33,340 bases of DNA from Sedimenticola thiotaurini (GTDB lineage: Bacteria; Pseudomonadota; Gammaproteobacteria; Chromatiales; Chromatiaceae). Below are positions 1-8,011 of the stretch, piece after piece. Location: NCBI RefSeq assembly GCF_001007875.1, contig NZ_CP011413.1, positions 1 through 33,340 on the forward strand, given 5' to 3'. Below the pieces are notes generated by a model that ran no database searches, was not told the DNA's origin, and saw only the letters and a program-made list of their open reading frames with translations. Each line of letters opens with the position of its first letter. The stretch's first letter is position 1. A program made the position numbers and the translations under genes.

Positions 1-148
1 CTTGATTCGCTGCGTTGTGGCGATCCACAAATTCCCTCATGAACTGGCGTAAGACCTGTGCAGCAGGTAGGTCTTGAGCCTTACAAGCAGCAAAGAATTC
101 GTCACGGAGGAGGGGTTCTAACCTTAGTTTATATTCTGCATTCTTCAT
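1..148 (-). CDS. Ribbon-helix-helix-like small protein, N-terminal part (runs off the left edge)
   Basis: Reading the minus strand from the ATG at 148, 49 codons run to the edge without a stop. The product begins MKNAEYKLRLEP and continues with LRDEFFAACKAQ and AAQVLRQFMREF. A short basic strand followed by two helices is the layout of small ribbon-helix-helix proteins, which act as antitoxins or plasmid repressors. If the sequence is circular, the frame continues at 33340 for 14 more codons, ends at 33297, and gives 63 residues that overlap the cytosine methyltransferase start by 8 nt. It would then be the first gene of the restriction-modification operon and a possible regulator of it. A -10-like TATAGT lies at 187-182 on the minus strand with no good -35. 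The family call is by pattern only. Confidence 0.7.
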   Translation of the reverse strand, partial: MKNAEYKLRLEPLLRDEFFAACKAQDLPAAQVLRQFMREFVDRHNAANQ

Positions 149-278
149 GTGGGCTCATTGTGGTCACGATGTACCCACAGAACTATAACAGAACAAACTC
201 ATATAAACCACAACCACGCCCGCTTGGCAATCAAACTTTCAAGCGCTATCTATCAACAATGAATTTATAATAATATTC

Positions 279-869
279 CTATTTCTTTTCATTATTTCCC
301 CAATTTGGTTTATCCACAAAAAGGACACTAATTTCGTCTTTACTATGCTCGTCAAGGGAGAAAGAAACCGACATATCAGCACCTGCAATGTCCTGGTTGT
401 ATCTCATACCATCGATCACGCGCCGGGCGTAGCCGTTGGCAATGCCGGCCCAAGGGCTGCCGGTATTGTAAACCGAAAGCGTAGCCTGTAGCCGAGCATA
501 AGGACTGGTGAAGTGATCGGGATATTTAGAGACCAGTTCAGCGGCCTCAAGATAAACCCGGGTCCCAAGCTCAATGTTCTTACAGGGATCGAAGGCCTCC
601 ATGATTGGCACGTTGAACCGGGCCAAATTGGCGCTATTCACCTGCATCAGACCCACATCCACGGTATACCCCTGGGATACCATCGAGACCGCGTAAACAG
701 CCGCATCGGTGGCACTGGTGAACTCGGGCACCGGAGGCGTCGGGACGCCCTCCGGAGGATTGACATTGAGCGCCAGGGGGATCTCCTGAGACTCCGCCCT
801 GATAATGGCCTCCACGACAGTCGGAGGCGCACCCAGGTTACATTGATCAATTAGGGCAGGGATATCCAT
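279..869 (-). CDS. VirB1-like lytic transglycosylase
   Basis: Predicted 196-residue SLT-domain lytic transglycosylase that locally opens peptidoglycan for assembly of the conjugation channel. Visible motifs are the catalytic glutamate E26 in IIRAESQE, the GLMQVN motif in the middle, and YNTGSPWAGIANGYARRV near residues 130-150. These match the order of family motifs in VirB1 and TrbN. The ATG at 869 was chosen because it overlaps the traB stop as TAATG, so translation is probably coupled; a longer frame back to 968 has no family match. No clear signal peptide is visible from this start, which is odd for an enzyme that must reach the periplasm. It is the last gene of the traJ-I-G-F-B operon. 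Confidence 0.85.
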   Translation of the reverse strand: MDIPALIDQCNLGAPPTVVEAIIRAESQEIPLALNVNPPEGVPTPPVPEFTSATDAAVYAVSMVSQGYTVDVGLMQVNSANLARFNVPIMEAFDPCKNIELGTRVYLEAAELVSKYPDHFTSPYARLQATLSVYNTGSPWAGIANGYARRVIDGMRYNQDIAGADMSVSFSLDEHSKDEISVLFVDKPNWGNNEKK

Positions 870-2038
870 TACTCGTTCACCGCAAATATCAGTTTGGTGC
901 CAAAGAGCCGGGACCAGGCGATGAGGGCAGATCGCTGAATGCCGGGGATCGATGTGCCCCGTGCCCACCAGTCATTCGAGACGCCCACGAGAACATCCGG
1001 ATCGCCAAGCATGACCACCAGCGGAGGCCATGCCATCAGTTGCTCATAGCAGATCAAAAAGGCCGTCCGCTGGCCGTCAATGATCGCTGTCTGAACCTCG
1101 AACCACTGAGGGATAGCACCGGCATCGGTCCAGGGCTTCCACATCGAGACCGGCACCGGCATAAGCTGACTGTAAACCGGGGTGGCCCCATCCACATCGA
1201 GACCAAGGACAGAATTCGTGTAACCGCTACCGTTCGCAAGCTCCGCGCCGAATAGTATGGTTTGCCCCTTGTTCCGGGCATGCTGGGCCAGCTCGCCCCA
1301 TAAAAACAGGGAAGCATCAGACCAGCGCCCGACGATGGTTTCCGGCAAGACCACCACCTTGGCATCCGACCGGTAGACATCTTCAATGATCGATTGCTGC
1401 CGCTGGGCATCAGCAAGGTAATCTTGCTGTCCGGAAGCCATCAAAAAGGATGTGTCATGGGCAACCCAGCCAGCAGGAGCTGGCGGGGGCTCCACCTGAA
1501 TCAGGGTAACGATCAGCGGCAGAGGTAGCGCCAGCAGTGGCCACCGGGTCAACGCCGCAAATAGGGCAATCACAGCGGCCAAGCCAAGCCACCCAGCGCC
1601 TGGGAACAGTACCCCGGCAGCCGTGATAGGGTTGGCCCAGCCGAACACACCGATAGGCGGAAGAGAGACCAACAGCAGCGCCAGAAGCCCACGCCAGGCG
1701 GTGAAATTGCGAGACCAGAGAGCCGCAAAGGGTAGTGCGTACAGGAGGCCCGCGCCAATCACCAGAAACCAGCCTGAAACATCGGCGGTGCCAAAGAAGA
1801 TGGCTGCGCCCTGGGGCACATCACGCGCAGCGGCTACATGGTAAACAAACGCCACCGCGCCGGCGCAGAGCCGGCAGGGAGCCAATGCCCATGCAGCGGG
1901 CAGAATCAGCGCCAGCGGCAACAACTCGGCATGGCCAGCCCAGGCCAAGGCCCCAGAAACACCAGCAACAGCAATGGAGAAGACCAGACGCAGTGTAAAC
2001 GGGTAGGTCAGAGGTTGATTAAGGGCTATTCCGTCCAT
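869..2038 (-). CDS. traB: Conjugal transfer protein TraB (membrane protein with nitrilase-like domain)
   Basis: 389 residues. The first ~180 residues hold several hydrophobic membrane segments. The C-terminal half is a carbon-nitrogen hydrolase-like domain resembling apolipoprotein N-acyltransferase. VLPETIVG supplies the conserved glutamate (E233) and LICYEQLM the conserved cysteine (C330). Where nitrilase-fold enzymes carry the catalytic lysine, about residue 291, this protein reads VYSQLMPVPV, so a lysine is not obvious. TraB of Ti plasmids follows traF in the same way. The gene overlaps the end of traF by 13 bp and touches the transglycosylase gene. The role in transfer is not well established for the family; it is usually considered accessory. 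Confidence 0.85.
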   Translation of the reverse strand: MDGIALNQPLTYPFTLRLVFSIAVAGVSGALAWAGHAELLPLALILPAAWALAPCRLCAGAVAFVYHVAAARDVPQGAAIFFGTADVSGWFLVIGAGLLYALPFAALWSRNFTAWRGLLALLLVSLPPIGVFGWANPITAAGVLFPGAGWLGLAAVIALFAALTRWPLLALPLPLIVTLIQVEPPPAPAGWVAHDTSFLMASGQQDYLADAQRQQSIIEDVYRSDAKVVVLPETIVGRWSDASLFLWGELAQHARNKGQTILFGAELANGSGYTNSVLGLDVDGATPVYSQLMPVPVSMWKPWTDAGAIPQWFEVQTAIIDGQRTAFLICYEQLMAWPPLVVMLGDPDVLVGVSNDWWARGTSIPGIQRSALIAWSRLFGTKLIFAVNE

Positions 2039-2541
2039 AGCGGTTTCACTTCCTTGAGAACTTGGGTAATCGGCATCGTGCCAAAATAGCGGCCATCGAG
2101 AGACCGGGGCGAGTAATCGGACAGCAGGAGAACATGACCGGGAGGCACTGTGCCGCCTGTGGCAGGGATCAATTGACGCCCGGCGCTATCGTATTCGAGC
2201 GGCCGGGTGTTACTCACCAGCTCGCCATTGACAACAACGCCCTCCGGAGTCACTGACCAGCTATCGCCTGGTCGTGCCCATATCCGCTTCAGCAGTGGCG
2301 CGGTCCCGCTGCAGGCCATACCCCAGGGCAGGTAGCCCCGCTCCTTATAAGTCTCGAAATCGGCCACATGGTCGGCACACGCCAGTACATAAGGCAGACG
2401 ATCATCACTACCACTGGTCTCTATCCAGAGGCCACGCGGGTAACTGGCCGTGTGGTTAAGATGTAGACCGGCCACCTCGCTACCAACCACGACGATAGCC
2501 AGCATCCCAACCGCTGCAACAATGGGTCTTGGGATGCTCAT
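2026..2541 (-). CDS. traF: TraF pilin-maturation protease (S26 signal-peptidase-like)
   Basis: 171 residues. In the RP4 system TraF removes a short C-terminal peptide from the TrbC pilin and joins the two ends to give a circular pilin. The sequence has an N-terminal membrane segment (about 5-25), the nucleophile motif TASYPRGLW with S33, the general-base motif PLLKRIWARPGD with K85, and the C-terminal box RSLDGRYFG shared by S26 peptidases. The length matches RP4 TraF (about 178). The start lies at the traG stop (shared base 2541), and the end overlaps traB. The matching substrate, trbC, is at 19143-19463. Confidence 0.93.
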   Translation of the reverse strand: MSIPRPIVAAVGMLAIVVVGSEVAGLHLNHTASYPRGLWIETSGSDDRLPYVLACADHVADFETYKERGYLPWGMACSGTAPLLKRIWARPGDSWSVTPEGVVVNGELVSNTRPLEYDSAGRQLIPATGGTVPPGHVLLLSDYSPRSLDGRYFGTMPITQVLKEVKPLWTE

Positions 2542-4433
2542 CAGTCAAAAAGTGCATCCAGCTTCGAGGCAGGCCGACTATCAGCGCCGACAGTATCTGC
2601 CTCTGCCACAATCCGGTCGGACTCAATAGGCGGCGAGAGTTTCGAGCGCTTGGAGAGCACCGGATCTTTGAAATAGAGCACTTGCTTGCCATAGATCGCA
2701 TTGAACCCGGACGGCATGATCAGCATGTCGCCGGGTTCCAGAATCTCCCGGCCATCCGGGGATTTTTTGGGACCGGGCAACCTCATGCACTCATCGGCGG
2801 TCAGTAGTGGCCGCTCGACCTCCTGCAGGTTCTCTGTGGCACGATCCAGCACAGCGCCGAATCGCCCACCGGAGACCGAGACAGATTTCTTGATGACAGT
2901 GGTTTTGCCGGTCATACGCGATAGAAGCTCGGCCGTCTCGATCTTGTTGGGCGCATAAGCAACCCGAACGTGGCAGGCGGATACCACCGCCTCATCCTTG
3001 GTATAGGCTTTATGCAGTTGCGCCAGGTCCTGGACAATGAGAAACGCCTTGATGCCGTATCCAGCCAGAAAGGCCAAGGATTGTTCTACCACCTCCAGCC
3101 GCCCAAGCGCCGGGAACTCGTCCAGAAGCAGCAGAAGGCGGTGCTTGTAGTGGGCTACCGATCGGCCACCCTCGAACTCCATGCGATCGGTCAGCTTCTG
3201 GATGATCTGAGTGAATATAAGCCTTACCAGAGGCCGCAGTCTCGGCAGATCGGCAGGCTTGACGACAATATAGAGGGATACCGGGTCCTCGTGATTCATC
3301 AGATCGTCTATGCGGAAATCGCTCTCTTCGGTGTTCCGGGTAATGACCGGATCACGATAAAGGGTGAGATACGAAACCGCTGTTGAATGCACAGACGATA
3401 GTTCGCGCTCTTCCCGGTTCAGCATATCCCGTGCAGCCTGGGCAACGGTGGGATGAGTGCCCTCGCTGGTATGCTCAAAATGCACCATTTCCTGCAGGGA
3501 GTCATACAGTGTGCGGGCCGGATCGGACAGAAAATAGGATAGGTCGGTCAGCGTAGCCACTCGCCCCTCCGCCTGTTTCTTATAGAGGCAATGCAGTATC
3601 ACTCCGACAAGTAGGGCATGCCCCGTCTTCATCCAGTGATCGTTGAGGCCTTTCCCCTCTGGATCGGCCATGATGGTGGCCAGGCCCTGGGCATCGCCCA
3701 CCTCATGTGGAGAACCAAGGCGGATCTCCTGCAGCGGGTTAAATCGCGCCCCGGTGCCACTCGCATCGGAGGGATCAAAACGCAAAACACGCTGCCCGGA
3801 GGCCTTTCTCCATCCGGCAGTCAGCGCCCAGTTTTCGCCCTTCATGTCGAAAACCACTACAGAATGAAGCCATGAGAGCAAAGTGGGGATAACCAGGCCG
3901 ACGCCCTTACCGGAACGGGTCGGAGCGAAGCCAAGAATATGCTCCGGTCCGTCATGCCGGAGGTATTGGATCATCTTCTTGTCCACATACCCGCCAACAA
4001 ATACACCATCCGCCTTTTTACCCTTCGCGGGCAGTAATCCCGCCTCCTGTATATCCTCCCGCGACGCCCATCTGGCCGTGCCATGCAGGGAGTCATTGGC
4101 CGTGGTGCGCCGGCGCGTCAAGGCTACCGCTATGGCATAGAAAGCAAAGACTGTTACCAGCGCAGAGGCCGCAACAAGATAGGCTGTCTGATACAGATCA
4201 GGATCTGTGTTACCCCACTGGAGTGACCAGGCAATAAAAGCCCACGGTTCATAGATACGACCAAACAAGGGCTCGCCTAGAGCGGGATCATAGGCATACT
4301 GATACGCCGTATATTGTGTCGCGGCGGCGAAGGCCAGCACCGCGCCGAGTAATACGAAAACAATAAGCAAGCCCCAGGACGGGGATTTTCGCTTTAGGGC
4401 TTGAACCCCGATCGAGGGAGTAGGGACGGACAT
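2541..4433 (-). CDS. traG: TraG, VirD4-type coupling protein
   Basis: 630 residues. This hexameric inner-membrane ATPase links the relaxosome at oriT to the Trb channel. Two membrane segments are visible at about 20-45 and 82-105. Walker A reads GFAPTRSGKGVG (168-179, K176), and Walker B reads LLLLLDEFPALG (433-444, D438 and E439), followed by the typical AGYGIKAFLIVQDLAQL segment. Length and motif order match RP4 and Ti TraG. The start codon at 4433 directly follows the traI stop at 4434-4436, so the two are translated from one message. Confidence 0.97.
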   Translation of the reverse strand: MSVPTPSIGVQALKRKSPSWGLLIVFVLLGAVLAFAAATQYTAYQYAYDPALGEPLFGRIYEPWAFIAWSLQWGNTDPDLYQTAYLVAASALVTVFAFYAIAVALTRRRTTANDSLHGTARWASREDIQEAGLLPAKGKKADGVFVGGYVDKKMIQYLRHDGPEHILGFAPTRSGKGVGLVIPTLLSWLHSVVVFDMKGENWALTAGWRKASGQRVLRFDPSDASGTGARFNPLQEIRLGSPHEVGDAQGLATIMADPEGKGLNDHWMKTGHALLVGVILHCLYKKQAEGRVATLTDLSYFLSDPARTLYDSLQEMVHFEHTSEGTHPTVAQAARDMLNREERELSSVHSTAVSYLTLYRDPVITRNTEESDFRIDDLMNHEDPVSLYIVVKPADLPRLRPLVRLIFTQIIQKLTDRMEFEGGRSVAHYKHRLLLLLDEFPALGRLEVVEQSLAFLAGYGIKAFLIVQDLAQLHKAYTKDEAVVSACHVRVAYAPNKIETAELLSRMTGKTTVIKKSVSVSGGRFGAVLDRATENLQEVERPLLTADECMRLPGPKKSPDGREILEPGDMLIMPSGFNAIYGKQVLYFKDPVLSKRSKLSPPIESDRIVAEADTVGADSRPASKLDALFD

Positions 4434-6299
4434 TTAACGCTCCTTGTCATGAGATTTACCCGAATGGGTTTCGGTGTTGATGCGAGAACCCAAACGCACA
4501 CCACGCAGCGCTTGGGCATTTTTGGTATCAACCGGCTTCACCAGGTACTCCCCGGCCTTCTCGAACAGCGCCACCATCGGGCCGCCCTTGGTGCTTCGAA
4601 GCCCCCGATAGATCGCCTCGCCAGAATCTTCCTGTGGGCGATAGCGTCGGTGGGGAAGGACGTCGGATACTTTACCTGCGGTAGTGTTACGCGAAGCAAT
4701 AAAGGCCTGTACCGGGTCAGTCCAGTTCGTGGTTTTCACATGTGAAACTTTTTCCGCTTCCAGATCCGGGTTGGTGAACGACACATCCATATTGAGACGC
4801 CCGGCGACCGCCGCCGCCTGGCGCTGGAACTCATTACTGCCCTTGAGCCGTAGATTCTTACCGAATTGGTTGCGAGCCATCCGCAACGCGGCCTCAATGG
4901 TCTTGTCATCGAACCGCTCGCCAACCCGTATCCGCTTGCCTTCATCGACGACCTGATGCTTACCGAGAAAATAGGTCACGTCGCCGTTACGACTGACCTT
5001 GTAGGTGAAAGACGGGAAAAACGAGGGCTCTGCAGCAGGATTACCCTCGACATAGGACGCACCGGGTTGGTCGCTACGGGGTTTTACGCGCCGTAGCGCA
5101 GCCAGGGCATCACTATTGCCCTGTTCGCTCTGTTCACGCAGAAAATCAGGCCAGGATTGTGACCGGTGCGCCGTTCTAACCGCCTCTCGCCGTTTAGCAA
5201 ACTCACTCTTGATCGACTCCTGCTTTCCCAGTCGCTCCATGCGCAAAACAGAATACTCGGCCCGTTTCTTCGGGCCTCGCAGGTCTCTGCGCTTTTTGAG
5301 GGCGGCCCGTTTGACCTGGTGTTCCTTCCGGAGCACACCATAAGCCTTGGATAGCTCAATAGAGAGCCGCTTCAGTTCTTTCTGTCGATCAGCGGCGATC
5401 GATGCCTGCCGATCCTTATAGGTCTTCCATAGTGCGTTCGCCGGCGTCTTGGCGAATGGCTTGGGTTCATAGCGCTTAGCCTGGGCGGGAGGTTTAGCGG
5501 TGATCACAGGCTCCTGATAGTCGCCCAAGCGCTTGGTCAACTCACCCTTGGACAAGGACCGGCTAACCTTAGAAGCGCGGATAGAAAGGTGATGATCGGA
5601 CTTGACCCGGATCACAAACCCGGCCCCACGAGGGGCGATCTCAAGACCGTACTCATCGAGCGCCTGGTGCAGTTGCTCCCAGTTCGGTTTCGGTCGCTCC
5701 ATCAGAGCGACCAAGCGCTGGCTTGGCTCACCCTTGACCCAGGACTGAAAGGATTCCTGCCCCTGCTGCGCCTCGAAATCCTGAGCCCTGGCTGAAACAC
5801 GCTCCGCCTCCGGATCACCCATATCCACGATCAGGCCATGCCGCTGCTCCAGCTCCCGACACGCGGCTTGTAGCAGGTGATAATCCCTATAGGGCGTGAT
5901 GTTTCTCAGCGTCTCAGGGTGGACCTTATTGATGGCTATGTGGATATGCAGGTGATCGGTATTGTCGTGGACAGCAGCCAATCGCTGATGGTCTCCCATC
6001 CCCAGCGCATCGGCCAATGTCTGTTCGATATCGTCTAGCTGGTCCCGTGCCGGACGCTCGCCCTCATGGAATGAGGCGATCAGATGATAGGTCTTGTCAG
6101 ACTTTGATCTGGTGTTGAGCGCCTGGGTTGCCTCGATCTCCTTGATCGCCAATTCCATTTCGCCATCCTCTGCTAGGCAGTTCGTAAAGTGGGAATATAT
6201 TAGCTTTTCTCCATCGTGTTGTGAATCCGCAATATAGCGCGCCAATTGCTGAAAACTGGATTTCCCATCGGATCGGCGATTGGAGCGCTTCGCTATCAC
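4434..6299 (-). CDS. traI: TraI relaxase (MOBP) with LPD7-like region
   Basis: 621 residues. This is the DNA-nicking relaxase that attaches covalently to the 5' end at nic and pilots the transferred strand. Motif I tyrosine is Y22 in LARYIADSQ, exactly the position of RP4 TraI Y22, and it is followed by HFTNC. Motif II serine is S76 in LIASFHEGE. Motif III is HDNTDHLHIHIAINKVHP (111-128), with metal-binding H118 and H120. The middle (about 300-380) is charged and helical. Residues about 430-520 (YKVSRNGDVTYFLGKHQVVD onward) resemble the LPD7 domain of large polyvalent plasmid proteins. RP4 TraI is about 732 residues, so this one is shorter. It overlaps traJ by 4 nt. One copy of the TTTCACATGTGAAA palindrome lies inside the gene at 4734-4747. 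Confidence 0.97.
   Translation of the reverse strand: MIAKRSNRRSDGKSSFQQLARYIADSQHDGEKLIYSHFTNCLAEDGEMELAIKEIEATQALNTRSKSDKTYHLIASFHEGERPARDQLDDIEQTLADALGMGDHQRLAAVHDNTDHLHIHIAINKVHPETLRNITPYRDYHLLQAACRELEQRHGLIVDMGDPEAERVSARAQDFEAQQGQESFQSWVKGEPSQRLVALMERPKPNWEQLHQALDEYGLEIAPRGAGFVIRVKSDHHLSIRASKVSRSLSKGELTKRLGDYQEPVITAKPPAQAKRYEPKPFAKTPANALWKTYKDRQASIAADRQKELKRLSIELSKAYGVLRKEHQVKRAALKKRRDLRGPKKRAEYSVLRMERLGKQESIKSEFAKRREAVRTAHRSQSWPDFLREQSEQGNSDALAALRRVKPRSDQPGASYVEGNPAAEPSFFPSFTYKVSRNGDVTYFLGKHQVVDEGKRIRVGERFDDKTIEAALRMARNQFGKNLRLKGSNEFQRQAAAVAGRLNMDVSFTNPDLEAEKVSHVKTTNWTDPVQAFIASRNTTAGKVSDVLPHRRYRPQEDSGEAIYRGLRSTKGGPMVALFEKAGEYLVKPVDTKNAQALRGVRLGSRINTETHSGKSHDKER
4734..4747. repeat. TTTCACATGTGAAA palindrome, copy 1 (parS/operator-like)
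   Basis: Perfect 14-bp palindrome followed by CTTTTT, within the traI coding sequence. Identical 14-mers occur at 11161, 13523 and 17044, with a one-mismatch copy at 23245. All share the longer oriented consensus TTTTCACATGTGAAACTTT. It resembles chromosomal parS (half site GTTTCAC) but has two extra central bases. It is probably bound by the ParB/KorB-like protein encoded at 11655-12668, which is an inference. Confidence 0.75.
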
Positions 6300-6637
6300 A
6301 GGGCCTTAACCTTCTTCTTGAGCTCACGCTGTGTGTTCTCGATATCGCGCAGCAGGGCGCGTATATCGGGAACCAGGTCCTTCTCGGCCCCCTTGGCCTG
6401 CAGCCAGTGCTTGAGCAATCCGCCCAGTCGCCCCAGGTCGGCATTGACGCGCAGCAGCTCAAGGATCGCCTGCTGATCCAGGGTGCTGGTCGGTTCGACA
6501 CCGGTCACCAGGTCCCTGATCAGGGATGCGACGGAGGGATAGCTGAAGGCCTTGGCCTTGCGCTCTGCTTCCTCGAACTCTTCTGGAAAAAAACGGATCG
6601 GGTAATGCTTCGTCCGTTGTCTCTTCTCACTTCCCAT
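6296..6637 (-). CDS. traJ: TraJ-like oriT-recognition protein
   Basis: 113 residues from the ATG at 6637, chosen because GGAGG lies 9 nt upstream; a longer frame back to 6682 lacks this. The N-terminus (TKHYPIRFFPEEFEEAERKAKAF) looks like a ribbon-helix-helix DNA-binding region. The middle reads LRVNADLGRLGGLLKHWL, closely matching ARINGDLGRLGGLLKLWL of RP4 TraJ as I remember it. In RP4, TraJ binds the inverted-repeat arm next to nic and recruits TraI. It is transcribed away from oriT and overlaps traI by 4 nt. A possible promoter on the minus strand, TTGCAA with TATAGG 16 nt on, lies in oriT around 6777-6750. Confidence 0.92.
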   Translation of the reverse strand: MGSEKRQRTKHYPIRFFPEEFEEAERKAKAFSYPSVASLIRDLVTGVEPTSTLDQQAILELLRVNADLGRLGGLLKHWLQAKGAEKDLVPDIRALLRDIENTQRELKKKVKAL

Positions 6638-6690
6638 AGGCGGTAGCCTCCAAGCCTCGCAGAGCAGGATTACGTTGAGCACGGTAGTGC

Positions 6691-6760
6691 GAATAAGGGT
6701 GCATTTGTGGCCCGCCGACTTGTTCGCGGTGTTACAAATGCCTATCCTGCCCTATATCTA
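6691..6760 (+). other. oriT: oriT with RP4-type nic site
   Basis: The core CCTATCCTGCCC at 6741-6752 is the RP4-type nic sequence; cleavage is expected between G6749 and C6750. An inverted repeat GCATTTGT (6701-6708) / ACAAATGC (6734-6741) sits upstream, and its right arm ends exactly 8 bp before nic, the spacing I recall for the RP4 TraJ-binding arm. GAATAAGGG at 6691-6699 also matches the RP4 oriT. The arms themselves differ from RP4, suggesting that TraJ specificity has changed. With this polarity the traK-L-M side would enter the recipient first and traJ-I last. Confidence 0.93.
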
Positions 6761-6816
6761 TGTCGTAACTATTTGCAATGATAGGCGAATATACAAGAAT
6801 ATGCACTTTCGTTCGA

Positions 6817-6847
6817 TTGCATAAAATCGCGCGGAATTGCATATAAT
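6817..6847 (+). promoter_or_regulatory. Putative traK promoter
   Basis: A perfect -10, TATAAT, lies at 6842-6847, with TTGCAT (6817-6822) as a -35 at a long 19-bp spacing. Transcription would begin about 6854-6855, at or next to the ATG chosen for traK, so the message may be almost leaderless. The promoter lies beside oriT, where TraJ and TraK are expected to bind, so autoregulation is plausible. Confidence 0.6.
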
Positions 6848-6854
6848 GCACCCT

Positions 6855-7259
6855 ATGAACAGGCAACGGCTGCTCGAACGCTTACGCAAAACCCGGTCCA
6901 GCGGAAAGACCGTAGTAATCGAGCGCTGGCCGGAAATAAAGGAGGCGCTACGCGCCGGCTTCGATAAGAAAAACATCCACCAGGAGCTGCTAAAAGACGG
7001 ACTGCAGCTCAGCTACGCACAGTTCGCCAGGCTTACCAAAGAGCTGTCCGACGAAGACAAGGAGGCCAACGACCAGACGCAGGAAACAGCACCGACAGCC
7101 AAGACAGAAAGGAAGGTCGCGGCTTCGCCTCGACCGGCCTCCAAAAAGAAACCGGCCAAGCCGGAAAGCAGAAACGAACCGCCAGAAGGAGCCGCCAAGA
7201 AAGGCGACCGGCGGGGGTTCAAATTCAATCCGAAACCGGATAAAGATGAACTCATTTAA
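6855..7259 (+). CDS. traK: TraK-like oriT-binding protein
   Basis: 134 residues from the ATG at 6855; an in-frame ATG at 6846 and a TTG at 6837 are alternatives. TraK of RP4 wraps oriT DNA and helps expose nic. The N-terminal ~70 residues (PEIKEALRAGFDKKNIHQEL, then LSYAQFARLTKEL) form a DNA-binding region like that of TraK. A Lys/Pro/Ala-rich linker follows. The C-terminus reads RGFKFNPKPDKDELI, closely echoing the GGFTFDATPKKEDLF end of RP4 TraK. There is no clear Shine-Dalgarno at 6855, in line with the promoter placed just upstream. The gene is divergent from traJ across oriT and is followed by traL after an AAGGAG. Confidence 0.9.
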   Translation: MNRQRLLERLRKTRSSGKTVVIERWPEIKEALRAGFDKKNIHQELLKDGLQLSYAQFARLTKELSDEDKEANDQTQETAPTAKTERKVAASPRPASKKKPAKPESRNEPPEGAAKKGDRRGFKFNPKPDKDELI

Positions 7260-7270
7260 GGAGAAAGCAC

Positions 7271-8011
7271 ATGGCAATAGCACACTTCACCATGCAAGGA
7301 AAAGGCGGGATTGGTAAGACCTTTGTTGCTGCGATATTAGCGCAATATATTAGCAGTACTTTAGATGAAAACGGGAAACTGGCAGTGGTCGATACTGACC
7401 CCGTGAACGCCACGCTTTCGCAATACAACGCCTTCGAGGTTGAGCACCTGGCGATCCAAGACAAGGATTCGACCCGAATCAATGAGCGGAATTTTGACCA
7501 GCTCATCGAACAAATGGCCGACGCGCCAGATACCCAATTTGTGGTTGATAACGGCGCCGCCTCTTTCGTGCCGCTCTCCAACTACTTGATCGAAAACACG
7601 GCTATCGAAATGCTCTTGGACATGGGCCGGGAGGTCTGGGTGCACCCGGTAATAACGGGCGGCCAAGGCATGCTGGACACGCTGAACGGCTTGGCTCAGC
7701 TTATCGACCAAATGCCGAAAACCGTCAAGATAGTGGTTTGGAAAAACACCTATTTCGGGGACATCGAGCAGAATGGCAAGCCGTTCGAACAAATGGCCGT
7801 CTATAAGAAGCACGCCGACCGCATTCACGCGGTCGTAGAGATCCCAAAATATTCCGCCGATACCTACGGTATCGACATCGAGCAGATGCTACAGCAAAAG
7901 CGCTCTTTCGCTCAGGCCGTGGAAAGCCCAGGATTCGGCCTGATGAGCCGCCAGCGCCTCAAGAACGCCCAGCGGGATATCTTCGAGCGCGTGAGCGAGG
8001 TATTAAGCTAG
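7271..8011 (+). CDS. traL: TraL, ParA/MinD-like ATPase of the leading operon
   Basis: 246 residues. A deviant Walker A, KGGIGKT (11-17, K16), and a following AVVDTDPVNATLSQY segment place it among ParA/MinD-type ATPases. Position after traK and length match RP4 TraL (about 241). In RP4 it is not strictly essential, and its exact job in transfer is unknown. AAGGAG lies 8 nt before the ATG. The stop overlaps the GTG of traM as TAGTG. It is distinct from the true partition ATPase at 12665-13420, which has the canonical KGGVGKST. Confidence 0.92.
   Translation: MAIAHFTMQGKGGIGKTFVAAILAQYISSTLDENGKLAVVDTDPVNATLSQYNAFEVEHLAIQDKDSTRINERNFDQLIEQMADAPDTQFVVDNGAASFVPLSNYLIENTAIEMLLDMGREVWVHPVITGGQGMLDTLNGLAQLIDQMPKTVKIVVWKNTYFGDIEQNGKPFEQMAVYKKHADRIHAVVEIPKYSADTYGIDIEQMLQQKRSFAQAVESPGFGLMSRQRLKNAQRDIFERVSEVLS

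Noticed and set aside
58-270. 70-codon plus-strand frame at the left edge
   Set aside because: It overlaps the ribbon-helix-helix-like gene on the other strand, which has family-like sequence and a consistent continuation across the junction.
4734-4747. Calling the repeated palindrome a canonical chromosomal parS
   Set aside because: parS has CACGTG at the centre; here the centre is CACATGTG, two bases longer. The resemblance is kept only as a hint.
7342-7352. AATATATTAGC in traL (and another in traI at 6195) as further copies of the GCTAATATATTA operator
   Set aside because: Only one half matches, both are inside coding sequence and neither is at a promoter.
7271-8011. traL as a second partition ATPase
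   Set aside because: It has a ParA-like fold but sits between traK and traM with no ParB partner and matches the place and size of RP4 TraL.
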